Source: Hungatella sp. UBA3048 (GTDB lineage Bacteria; Bacillota; Clostridia; Lachnospirales; Lachnospiraceae). Taken from it: a stretch of 64,000 nt of DNA. Numbering within the stretch: position 1 is the stretch's first letter; every line of letters begins with the position of its first letter. Shown here one piece after another: positions 26,540 to 34,362 of this stretch. The notes below the pieces were generated by a model. The model was not told where the DNA came from. It saw only the letters and a list, made by a program, of their open reading frames with translations, and made no database searches. The translations under genes and the position numbers were made by a program. The stretch is taken from NCBI GenBank assembly GCA_002367105.1, contig DFCS01000030.1, positions 52,044 to 116,043 of the forward strand, read 5' to 3'.

Positions 26540-27634
26540 GTGGACATTTCTAAACAATGGGATACGATTTTAGGTGTGATGGTAAAAAGAGAGGGGGAAG
26601 AATTAGCCATAAGCCTAGGGACAGTAGAACCTTCCAACTATCGCTTATTTTTAGGCGGCAAGCCATATTGGGAGGCAATTACAAAACCAGTATCAGACAG
26701 TAGAGATGGAAGATTTCGACTTAAACTACCTGCAAAGGACGGGCCTTACTATTTTATAGTAAAAGCAGAAGGTAAACAAACCAATATTTTTACGGAACGG
26801 ATTCTTCCTCTTAAGCAGGCAATCAATGTCAGAGATATGGGCGGTTATGAAACGGAGAATGGAAAGCTGGTAAAATGGGGACTTATATATCGAGGTGACC
26901 AGTTATCTAAATTGGATACAGAGGATGTGGCCATGTTAGAACGAATTGGAATTACTTCTATTGTAGATTATCGTTCTCAACACGAGCGCTCCTTAAATCC
27001 CAACAAGGAAATTAAAAATGTAAAAAATATTATTAACTGTGACCCCCAGTCCAGCTTTTCCGAGGCAGCTGCAAATGCTGTAGACTTACATAGTGAAAAT
27101 ATCAAGCTGGTGACTGCTTTGGAAAATGGTGAGGTGGAGAAACGATACGTCAACGGATCAGGGGAAAAGGTTATATCCAGTTATCGGGAACTAGTAACTT
27201 CTGAAACGGCAAAAACGGCTTATGGCAGGTTTCTTCACGCCTGTGCCGATCAAAGAAACCTTCCCTTGCTTCACCACTGCAGAGGGGGAAAAGACCGGAC
27301 AGGCTTTGCTTCCATGCTGCTTTTATTGGCGCTTGGTGTAAAAAGGGAACAGATTGTAGAGGATTATGTACTGACAGGTGTGATCCGAACTGCCAGAAAT
27401 GAGCTGAAATACAAACAGTACCAGGAACTGACCTCAAATCAGGATTTCCTTAACTATCTCATGTCTATGATTGAGACCAGAAGGGAGTACATAGAAGCCA
27501 GTATGGATTTAATTAAGGAGATGTACCAAAGTGTTGACGATTACATGATCCGTCATTTTGAACTGACGAAGGAAGAGCTCCAAGCAATGAGAACGTTTTA
27601 TTTAGAGGAGGGAAAAGCTATATGGGACAGGTAG
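26540..27634 (+). CDS. Tyrosine-phosphatase-family protein (Y_phosphatase3-like) leading a PTS operon
   Basis: Protein of 364 residues from a GTG with AAAGGAG 6 bases upstream. The first 90 residues look like a beta-rich accessory domain (YRLFLGGKPYWEAI, FRLKLPAKDGPYYFIVKAEG). The phosphatase domain begins at RDMGGYETENGKLVKWGLIYRGD. The P-loop is H-C-R-G-G-K-D-R with catalytic C247 and R253, and the general acid is probably D143 in VDYRSQHER or a nearby Asp. Members act on phosphotyrosine, phosphoinositides or other phosphomonoesters. It overlaps the PTS IIA gene by 13 bases, so it is translated with the PTS. Acting on the imported sugar phosphate, or on a PTS/regulatory protein, is inference. 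No signal peptide. Confidence 0.85.
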   Translation: MDISKQWDTILGVMVKREGEELAISLGTVEPSNYRLFLGGKPYWEAITKPVSDSRDGRFRLKLPAKDGPYYFIVKAEGKQTNIFTERILPLKQAINVRDMGGYETENGKLVKWGLIYRGDQLSKLDTEDVAMLERIGITSIVDYRSQHERSLNPNKEIKNVKNIINCDPQSSFSEAAANAVDLHSENIKLVTALENGEVEKRYVNGSGEKVISSYRELVTSETAKTAYGRFLHACADQRNLPLLHHCRGGKDRTGFASMLLLLALGVKREQIVEDYVLTGVIRTARNELKYKQYQELTSNQDFLNYLMSMIETRREYIEASMDLIKEMYQSVDDYMIRHFELTKEELQAMRTFYLEEGKAIWDR

Positions 27635-28056
27635 CTTTTGTTGTAGCCAGCCATGGGGAATTCGCAAAGTACGCTTTGGAAAGTGCGGAAATGGTAGTGG
27701 GAAAGCAGGAAAACTGCGGCGTTTTAACGGTTAGTATGAACTTAAGCTTTGCGGACGTAGTAAATCAAATGGAAGAAGTATTTAATGATTTAGACCGCAG
27801 CAATGGAACGGTTATTTTAGTAGATATTTTGGGTGGTACTCCGTCCAATGTCAGCGGCCGTCTGGCGCTGACGAATGAGGGTGTTCTAGTGGTCAGTGGT
27901 CTAAATCTGCCTTTGTTGATTGAACTGCTGACAAACAGGGATCGAAGCTTAGAAGAAATTGGAAATGCCTTAGAAACAGCCTATCACAGCAGTTTTGTCA
28001 ATGTAAGCAGACTATTTAAAGAGAGGGAGAAGGAACATGAGTGTGAAATTTTGTAG
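27622..28056 (+). CDS. PTS mannose-family EIIA component
   Basis: Cytoplasmic phosphocarrier of 144 residues. H11 in VASHGEFA is the site phosphorylated by HPr; LVDILGGTPSN is the typical mannose-family EIIA loop. It overlaps the phosphatase gene before it and the EIIB gene after it (20 bases), indicating coupled translation. Confidence 0.93.
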   Translation: MGQVAFVVASHGEFAKYALESAEMVVGKQENCGVLTVSMNLSFADVVNQMEEVFNDLDRSNGTVILVDILGGTPSNVSGRLALTNEGVLVVSGLNLPLLIELLTNRDRSLEEIGNALETAYHSSFVNVSRLFKEREKEHECEIL

Positions 28057-28513
28057 GATCGACGACCGCCTTATCCATGGACAAGTGGTCACCACATGGG
28101 TCAATGTTTATAAAATTGAACAAGTAATTATTATAAATAAAGCAGTAGAACAAGACAAAATACAATCCAGTGTATTGAAAATGAGCGTTCCCCCCAATAT
28201 TAAGCTGCATATTTTTTCGCCTGAAAAATTTTTGGAAATCATAGATAAGAACCCCATAACCAGGGCCACTATGCTCCTTTTTTCCTCTCCCTTTGATGTG
28301 GAAAAACTGGTAATCGCCGGCTATCCCATTCCCAAATTAAACGTAGGGGGCATGAGAGGAAATGAAACACGTACTAAAATCACAAAAGCAGTATTCGTAA
28401 CTCCAGAAGAAAGAAAGGTATTTGAAAGACTAATGGCTCTAGGTATGGACGTGGAAATCCAGATGGTTCCAAGTGAAGCTCCGGTCAAGATGAGTGAGGT
28501 GATAAGAGTATGA
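28037..28513 (+). CDS. PTS mannose-family EIIB component
   Basis: Cytoplasmic domain of 158 residues with the phosphorylation site H14 in RIDDRLIHGQVV. It takes phosphate from EIIA and passes it to the sugar. It overlaps EIIA by 20 bases and EIIC by 4 (ATGA). Confidence 0.95.
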   Translation: MSVKFCRIDDRLIHGQVVTTWVNVYKIEQVIIINKAVEQDKIQSSVLKMSVPPNIKLHIFSPEKFLEIIDKNPITRATMLLFSSPFDVEKLVIAGYPIPKLNVGGMRGNETRTKITKAVFVTPEERKVFERLMALGMDVEIQMVPSEAPVKMSEVIRV

Positions 28514-29298
28514 CGACATTTTTAATCACAATTACAGCATTTTTCATAGGAATTGACGACGTAAGCACAAAATTATTCCGCAGACCCCTCTTAATTGCCA
28601 CTATTATCGGATTCTTAATGGGAGATGTTCAGGCTGGTATGGCAATTGGCGCGACCCTTGAAATTATGTGGATGGGGATCGGAAACGTAGGCGCATATAT
28701 GGCACCCGACATCATTACGGGAACCTTAATAAGCACTTCTTTAGCCATAGCGAGCAGAGGAGACTCCGGACTGGAAACTACGGTGGCCACTGCTGTTACA
28801 TTGGCAGTCCCTACCGCACTGCTGGCTCAACAGTTGTTGGTATTGATTGAAACGGTAAACTGCTCCTTAAATGCATGGGCTGCCCGCCTGGCAGAAAATG
28901 CTGATGTAAAGGGTACGGTTTGGCTGATCTATCCTCCGGCTATTATGACAGGACTGGCCCGCTCTGTTCCAACATTTATTGCTTTGAGATTTGGTGCTGG
29001 TGCCATTCAAAACATGGTAGATTCTCTTCCCAAGGTACTTATTAACGGACTATCAACTTCTGGAAAAATCATTCCTTCCGTAGGCATTGCCTTGTTGATG
29101 ATGGCAATGATCAAAAAAACAGAGTTTTGGATATTTTTAATTCTGGGTTTTGTCCTTGCTTCTTACTTGGGTCTTGCAATTTTGCCCATTACTTTATTTG
29201 CCCTGGCTATTGCCTACTTATATGACCTTGCCACACAAAAGGGGAAAACCGAAGAGAAAGTAAACATGGGTTCGGCGGAAGGAGGCTATGATTTGTAA
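28510..29298 (+). CDS. PTS mannose-family EIIC membrane component
   Basis: Membrane protein of 262 residues with several hydrophobic segments (IGATLEIMWMGIGNVGAYMAPD is the conserved family region). It forms the sugar channel with EIID. Start and stop overlap neighbours by 4 bases and 1 base. Confidence 0.94.
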   Translation: MTTFLITITAFFIGIDDVSTKLFRRPLLIATIIGFLMGDVQAGMAIGATLEIMWMGIGNVGAYMAPDIITGTLISTSLAIASRGDSGLETTVATAVTLAVPTALLAQQLLVLIETVNCSLNAWAARLAENADVKGTVWLIYPPAIMTGLARSVPTFIALRFGAGAIQNMVDSLPKVLINGLSTSGKIIPSVGIALLMMAMIKKTEFWIFLILGFVLASYLGLAILPITLFALAIAYLYDLATQKGKTEEKVNMGSAEGGYDL

Positions 29299-30122
29299 TG
29301 GAACAGAAATTGACGAAAAAAGACCTCTGGGTCTTGTTCATGCGGTTGAATACTATGAGAATCACTTTAAATTATGAAACCTTACAGGGTGTAGGTTTTA
29401 TGCGTGCCATTTCCCCTGCGCTAGAAAAGATTTATCCAGATAAAAAGGAATTGTCAGAAGCCATGAAGCGCAATGCAGTTTTCTACAACTCTCACGTTAA
29501 CGGCGACGCTGCGATCCTTGGTATGACAGCTGCAATGGAAGAGTCTACAGGTCCTGATGAAAAGGAAGGAATCAATCCTTTAAAAACAGGTTTAATGGGT
29601 CCTTTGGCAGGACTTGGCGACAGCTTGGTGAAGTTTACCTGGGTTCCCATTGCAGGCAGTATCGGAGCTTCCCTGGCTCTTAGCGGAAGCGTTATGGGCC
29701 CGATATTGATGTTTGTACTTTACAATATTGTCAATATTATTGGTCGGTATTATGCAGTGGTTTATGGCTATCAAAAGGGCATTTCCTTTTTAAACGACAA
29801 TAGGGAAAGTAATATTATTCAGAGAATTTCGACCATGGCAAACGTAGTTGGACTGATGGTTATGGGCGGCCTAATTGCCACTAACATCAAAGTGAAAACT
29901 CCTCTGGAAATTGCGGTCAACTCTAGCATTACGGGTGAAATCGGCGGAAACGTCATTCAACTGCAAGAAATGTTAGACATGATCATGCCCTCTTTCTTAA
30001 ATCTTTTGGTTACAGTGATTGTTTACCGGATTCTTAAGAAAACAAAGGGCGGCCATGCGGCTTTGTTGATAGTAGTGATGATGGTCCTGTCCATTGTGCT
30101 GAAATACTTTGGTGTTTTGTAG
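29298..30122 (+). CDS. PTS mannose-family EIID membrane component
   Basis: Protein of 274 residues, the usual EIID length. Typical opening is NYETLQGVGFMRAISPALEKIYPD, with GLMGPLAGLGDSLVKFTWVPI near residue 95 and a hydrophobic C-terminus. It closes the operon before a perfect terminator. The operon carries no catabolic enzyme apart from the phosphatase, so the imported sugar cannot be named. Confidence 0.95.
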   Translation: MEQKLTKKDLWVLFMRLNTMRITLNYETLQGVGFMRAISPALEKIYPDKKELSEAMKRNAVFYNSHVNGDAAILGMTAAMEESTGPDEKEGINPLKTGLMGPLAGLGDSLVKFTWVPIAGSIGASLALSGSVMGPILMFVLYNIVNIIGRYYAVVYGYQKGISFLNDNRESNIIQRISTMANVVGLMVMGGLIATNIKVKTPLEIAVNSSITGEIGGNVIQLQEMLDMIMPSFLNLLVTVIVYRILKKTKGGHAALLIVVMMVLSIVLKYFGVL

Positions 30123-30144
30123 GAATAATTAAGATTCAAACCTT

Positions 30145-30172
30145 GTCACCGCCATTTGGCGGTGACTTTTTT
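30145..30172 (+). terminator. Terminator of the phosphatase-PTS operon
   Basis: GTCACCGCC (30145-30153) and GGCGGTGAC (30158-30166) pair perfectly with a 4-base loop, followed by TTTTTT. Confidence 0.95.
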
Positions 30173-30274
30173 GATACCCATCATTAAAGGAACTGGAGGG
30201 TTAGTCCTGTCAATGGAGTACATGTTACAGTCTTCTGTAAAATATTCATAAGACTATTATGAAGGATAATGAAA

Positions 30275-30318
30275 CAAAAAGAAACCCCTAATTCCCCTCA
30301 TGAATGAGGGGGTAGGGG
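30275..30318 (-). terminator. Minus-strand terminator downstream of the GyrI-like stub
   Basis: CCCCTCA (30294-30300) pairs with TGAGGGG (30305-30311) around TGAA, with an outer CCCCTA/TAGGGG stem (30285-30290 and 30313-30318). Read on the minus strand it is followed by TTTCTTTTTG. It fits the end of the minus-strand stub at 30343-30483. Confidence 0.75.
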
Positions 30319-30342
30319 AGTTGAAGTGTCGAAGTAACTTTT

Positions 30343-30483
30343 TTAATTTCTTTTCCTGTTCAGATTGGACTTTGCCCAGCGTTTTAAACGTTCCATGGTC
30401 TCTGTATTGTCCGGACCATAAGGGCCGGTATGCCTGATATAAGCCATGGGGCAGGGAGCAATATATTCTGTTTTAAAAGTCAT
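30343..30483 (-). pseudogene. Truncated GyrI-like / AraC effector-binding-domain gene (46 codons)
   Basis: ATG at 30483 with GAAGGAAA about 5 bases before it. The product begins MTFKTEYIAPCPMAYIRHTG and continues PYGPDNTETMERLKRWAKSN before ending after six more residues. This is the start of a GyrI-like small-molecule-binding domain (the Y-x-R-H-T-G-P-Y-G motif), which normally runs about 150 residues. The reading frame stops after the first helix, only 25 bases before a terminator on the same strand. The simplest reading is an internal deletion that joined the first third of the gene to its 3' end. A real 46-residue protein cannot be excluded. Confidence 0.6.
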
Positions 30484-30621
30484 TGTATTTCCTTCTTTCC
30501 TTGTATTAGGACCGGTCCTTTTTCACAGTACAATGATATAAAATGAAATGCAACTGAAATTTTAAAAGTTGTACAATTTCACGAATGGTTTCCCGGAACA
30601 GTAGCCTCGAAGATCTTACTC

Positions 30622-30650
30622 TTGCATAATTAAAAAAGTAGTAATAAAAT
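30622..30650 (+). promoter_or_regulatory. Promoter upstream of the Cys-rich winged-helix gene
   Basis: TTGCAT (30622-30627), 17 bases, TAAAAT (30645-30650). The leader to the start codon at 30783 would be about 125 bases; no clear regulatory fold was seen in it. Confidence 0.5.
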
Positions 30651-30782
30651 GGTTATAAGATTTGTGTGGTTATAGGATTTGTAATGGAAACGGATCATGG
30701 CCATTACTGTAAATTTAAGGAGAATGGCAAGCTTTGCAATGTTGGAATAGAAGTTTTAAAATGTACGAACGGAGGAACCGGA

Positions 30783-31358
30783 ATGAAAAATGAAATACTT
30801 GCGAAAGAACACTGCCCATACTGCAAAAGACATTGTTCTTTAATAGATCCCCACTGCGGAAAAGGAAGAGCATTGGCGGAAAAGAGAAAAAAGGAAGAGA
30901 AGAAGGTAAAAGAAGAAAAAAAGGAACCTGCCATGGATCCTGAAACGGTAGAATGGAAAGATATCCAGTCCGAAATCAGACTGATATACCTTTTTAATAA
31001 TGTCAGCCGTCTGCTGCCTGAGCGGAAAGCCGGGAAGCAGGGCGGGAAAGGGGCCAGGCTTTATATAATGTCAGAATTGGCTGAAAAAGGTGACCTGACA
31101 CAAAAGGAGCTTAAGGAAAATTCAGGGCCGCTTTTTAAAGAGCTGGAGGAGGCTTTGCAAAAGCTGGAGAAAAAGGGCTATATCAGCCGGAAGCAGGATG
31201 AAGGAAAAGACATAAAGATCTCACTGACCGGTAAGGGATACGAGTCGGCCAAAGAACATATGAGGGAATGGAAGAGGGAGAATGACAGTATTTTCTCCCT
31301 GCTTACGGAGGAAGAAAAAGGTTCGCTGGAACAAATTCTGAAAAAAATTAAGCCCTGA
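30783..31358 (+). CDS. Winged-helix protein with N-terminal Cys/His metal-binding motif
   Basis: Protein of 191 residues from the ATG at 30783, which has GGAGG 7 bases upstream; a longer frame from 30666 lacks a ribosome site. Residues 10-25 read HCPYCKRHCSLIDPHCGKG, a small zinc-ribbon-like cluster. A Lys/Glu-rich charged linker (about 26-55) follows, then a MarR/PadR-like winged helix (ARLYIMSELAEKGDLTQKEL, LQKLEKKGYISRKQDEGKDI, SLTGKGYESAKEH) and a C-terminal helix as in MarR dimers (LTEEEKGSLEQILKKI). It is probably a DNA-binding regulator that responds to metal or redox state, but its targets are unknown. Confidence 0.7.
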   Translation: MKNEILAKEHCPYCKRHCSLIDPHCGKGRALAEKRKKEEKKVKEEKKEPAMDPETVEWKDIQSEIRLIYLFNNVSRLLPERKAGKQGGKGARLYIMSELAEKGDLTQKELKENSGPLFKELEEALQKLEKKGYISRKQDEGKDIKISLTGKGYESAKEHMREWKRENDSIFSLLTEEEKGSLEQILKKIKP

Positions 31359-31489
31359 ATGAACTACGTCATGAATATGGCATTTTCCATAAGACCAGGG
31401 TTGTGTTTCGTTAAAAATTGTAGTACAATGCAACAGGATATCATCCGATTATTATGTTTTATGATGCGGCTGCCGCAGGAGGAGTACCA

Positions 31490-31918
31490 TTGAAATACCA
31501 GGTAAAGAAAACCAGGTCTGTCAGCCGGATACTGGCACTGTTATGTTGTATTGCCTTACTTATTGGAGAACTGAATGCGCTGGGCATGGACTGGATTCCT
31601 GGACAGGCCCTTCTAATTATAACGCAGGGCCTGCCAAAGGGATATACTCATCCGAGAAAGAATGACGCGGTCGCTGAATTTCCGGGGGCCTTAGAGGAAG
31701 AGGCTGCGGGTGAAACGCTGGTTGATGCCTGGAGCAGGTACTTAATCGGAATCTTACCATTAAAGTATCTGGAGGTCAAAGAATTATTCCTGCCTGCCCC
31801 GCTTATATTATGGTCGGGACGAACCATGTTGATGAAGGAGGGGTATGCCGGCAGGGAGTATCTGATCAGGTACATTCATGATTCGGATGGTGAGAAAGGA
31901 GTAAGGGTTGGAATTTAA
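31490..31918 (+). CDS. Unrecognised small membrane-associated protein
   Basis: About 142 residues from a TTG at 31490, chosen because AGGAGG lies exactly 7 bases before it; the frame also opens at an ATG at 31454 without a ribosome site. One hydrophobic segment is visible (ILALLCCIALLIGELNALG, about residues 14-32), probably an N-terminal membrane anchor. The rest is soluble-looking, with acidic stretch EFPGALEEEAAGETL and a terminal YLIRYIHDSDGEKG. No known domain is recognised. It lies 40 bases before secDF in the same direction and may be in the same transcript. Confidence 0.65.
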   Translation: MKYQVKKTRSVSRILALLCCIALLIGELNALGMDWIPGQALLIITQGLPKGYTHPRKNDAVAEFPGALEEEAAGETLVDAWSRYLIGILPLKYLEVKELFLPAPLILWSGRTMLMKEGYAGREYLIRYIHDSDGEKGVRVGI

Positions 31919-31957
31919 AAAAGTATTTAAAATTATAATAAGAAAAGAGGATAACCA

Positions 31958-34129
31958 ATGAAGCCAGGAAAGAAAATGCTTGCTGCAATTTTAATAGTAA
32001 TTGCGGCTCTCATTTGTGTTGCGGCATTTGGGGCCGGAAGCGGTATTAAGGGCGTACGTGAAATGCGTTACGGTATCGACATCCGCGGAGGAGTAGAGGC
32101 AGTATTTGAACCCCAGGGACTTGACCGCACCCCATCAGAAAAGGAACTTGATACAGCCAGACAGGTCATAGAGACCCGTATGGATAACCAGAATATCGTT
32201 GACCGCGAGGTGACCGTGGATAAAAACGGAGGATATATCATCGTTCGGTTCCCATGGAAATCCGGGGAGACCAATTTTAACCCGGAAGAGGCCATTGCGG
32301 AGTTAGGTGAGATGGCTGAGCTTACATTCCGGGATCCTGATGGTAATGTTCTGATTCAGGGAAAAGATGTACAGAACGCAGCCCCTGAGACCGCAAATAA
32401 CAACGGGATCAAGAGCTATCAGGTAGCTCTTAGCTTTAATGCAGAAGGCTCTAAGCTGTTTGAAGATGCGACAGGAAAGCTGATCGGAAAACGGATAAGC
32501 ATTTACATGGATAAGGATCTGATCTCAAGTCCGACGGTGCAGACTAAGATATCAGGCGGACAGGCCGTTATTACAGGAATGGAGGATTATGATGATGCAA
32601 AGAATCTGGCTGAGAAGATCAATGCAGGCTCTCTTCCATTTTCCCTTAAGACCACCAATTTCTCCACTATAAGCCCTTCTCTTGGAAACAATGCTTTATC
32701 GATTATGATATATGCAGGAATGGCTGCGTTTTTAGCGATCTGCTTGTTTATGCTGTTGTTTTACAAGATGCCAGGCGCTGTTGCTTGTGTCACTCTGGTC
32801 TTGCAGACGGTTCTGCAGATGCTTGCCGTCTCTATTCCGCAGTATACCTTAACCCTTCCGGGTATTGCCGGTATTATCCTGACCATAGGTATGGCGGTGG
32901 ATACGAATATTATTATTTCAGAGCGTATCTCGGATGAACTAAAAAAAGGCATTTCCGTGAAAGGCGCAATATTGGCCGGATATAAAAATGCTTTCTCGTC
33001 TGTATTAGACGGAAATGTGACCACAGCCATTGTTGCAATAATCCTGATGTTTTTAGGTTCAGGCACCATGCTGAGCTTTGGCTATACGTTACTGGTTGGT
33101 ATGATCGTGAACCTCGTGGTAGGTGTTTCTGTTTCCAAACAGCTTTTATTATCCCTGATCCAAAGTGATACATGGAATGCAGAAAAGTGGTTCCGGATCA
33201 GAAAAGATAAAAAAATCATTCCGTTCTATCAGAAGAAATATATTTTTGCAATCATCTCAGGAGCGGTTATCCTTTCCGGAATCGTAGGCTGCTTTATATT
33301 TGGGGTAAAGCTGGATACCCAGTTTACCGGAGGTGCAGTATTAAGCTATTCCGTATCAGATGAAGCGGATACAGGTACGATCCAGGCAGCCATTGAGCGG
33401 GAGACAAAACGGCCGGTTACTGTTCAGATCAAGGAAGATAACATGACCGGGCTTAAGAGACTTTCCGTCACTCTTGCGGGAAATTCAGGTATGTCTCCGG
33501 AAGATCAGAAAAAGGTAACGGATGCCATCAACAGTACCTCTGAGAGTGCAGATGCAAAGCTGTCAGAGACCTATGTAGTTGAGCCTTATATCGGAGCAAA
33601 GGCGATGAAGAATGCAGCGGTTGCTATTGTACTTTCTCTGCTTTTCATTGTTGTATATGTTTGGATCCGGTTTTCCGCAATATCCGGCCTTCCTGCAGGA
33701 GTTACTGCAATGATCGCGCTGCTTCATGATGTAATTGTGGTGTTCTTTGTATTCGTGCTGTTCCGGATTCCGTTAAACGATGCTTTTGTGGCGGTCGTCC
33801 TGACGATTATCGGTTATTCCATCAACGATACCATCGTTATCTATGACCGAATCCGTGAAAACAGAAAGAAGGATACCAAAATGCCGGTCGATGAGCTGGT
33901 AAATATCAGTACCACCCAGACCCTTGGAAGATCCATCAATACGTCCTGTACCACGGGAATCTGCGTACTTATCATTCTGGCAGCTTCCGTTTACTTCCAG
34001 ATCGGGTCTATTTTGGAGTTTTCACTTCCAATGTTCTTTGGTATCCTGACCGGATGCTACTCCTCCATTTGCGTGGCAGGTACGCTTTGGGCTATGTGGG
34101 AGAAGAGAAAAGTAAAAGTTAAAAAGTAA
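31958..34129 (+). CDS. secDF: Fused protein-export subunit SecDF
   Basis: Accessory membrane subunit of the Sec translocase, 723 residues, SecD and SecF in one chain as in many clostridia. It has TM1 at about 9-28, the conserved MRYGIDIRGGVEAVFEP (SecD D1), the first large extracytoplasmic domain, and five more helices with GIILTIGMAVDTNIIISERI. The SecF half starts near residue 420, with FTGGAVLSYS and TIIGYSINDTIVIYDRIREN. AAGAGGATAACC precedes the ATG. It uses the proton gradient to pull exported proteins through SecYEG. A hairpin with a short T run follows. Confidence 0.96.
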   Translation: MKPGKKMLAAILIVIAALICVAAFGAGSGIKGVREMRYGIDIRGGVEAVFEPQGLDRTPSEKELDTARQVIETRMDNQNIVDREVTVDKNGGYIIVRFPWKSGETNFNPEEAIAELGEMAELTFRDPDGNVLIQGKDVQNAAPETANNNGIKSYQVALSFNAEGSKLFEDATGKLIGKRISIYMDKDLISSPTVQTKISGGQAVITGMEDYDDAKNLAEKINAGSLPFSLKTTNFSTISPSLGNNALSIMIYAGMAAFLAICLFMLLFYKMPGAVACVTLVLQTVLQMLAVSIPQYTLTLPGIAGIILTIGMAVDTNIIISERISDELKKGISVKGAILAGYKNAFSSVLDGNVTTAIVAIILMFLGSGTMLSFGYTLLVGMIVNLVVGVSVSKQLLLSLIQSDTWNAEKWFRIRKDKKIIPFYQKKYIFAIISGAVILSGIVGCFIFGVKLDTQFTGGAVLSYSVSDEADTGTIQAAIERETKRPVTVQIKEDNMTGLKRLSVTLAGNSGMSPEDQKKVTDAINSTSESADAKLSETYVVEPYIGAKAMKNAAVAIVLSLLFIVVYVWIRFSAISGLPAGVTAMIALLHDVIVVFFVFVLFRIPLNDAFVAVVLTIIGYSINDTIVIYDRIRENRKKDTKMPVDELVNISTTQTLGRSINTSCTTGICVLIILAASVYFQIGSILEFSLPMFFGILTGCYSSICVAGTLWAMWEKRKVKVKK

Positions 34130-34150
34130 AAAGCGATTTTTAAGCCTGTA

Positions 34151-34200
34151 AGGGCCGCTGCTTTGTCACTGAGGAATCGGGGACAAGGCAGCGGTCCTTT
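34151..34200 (+). terminator. Terminator-like hairpin after secDF
   Basis: GGGCCGCTGC-TTTGTC (from 34152) pairs with GACAAG-GCAGCGGTCC (from 34182). The stem is long; the following T run is short (TTTCCT). Confidence 0.7.
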
Positions 34201-34274
34201 CCTATGTATATGTGGAGAATATAGGTATAACACAGAGGAATTATAATTATACATTTTTGGCATACCGGAGAATA

Positions 34275-34303
34275 TTGACAAATATGTGTGTCGTCAGTAA
34301 ACT
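34275..34303 (+). promoter_or_regulatory. Promoter of the peptide ABC / cell-wall peptide operon
   Basis: TTGACA (34275-34280), 17 bases, TAAACT (34298-34303). It lies about 60 bases before the binding-protein start codon. Confidence 0.55.
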
Positions 34304-34362
34304 TAATAAAGTTGTAAATACATAATAGTACATAATTATACACATTAAAGAGGAGAGGAATT

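Noticed and set aside
30666..30782. Longer N-terminus for the Cys-rich winged-helix protein
   Set aside because: No ribosome site at the upstream starts, whereas ATG 30783 has GGAGG at 7 bases.
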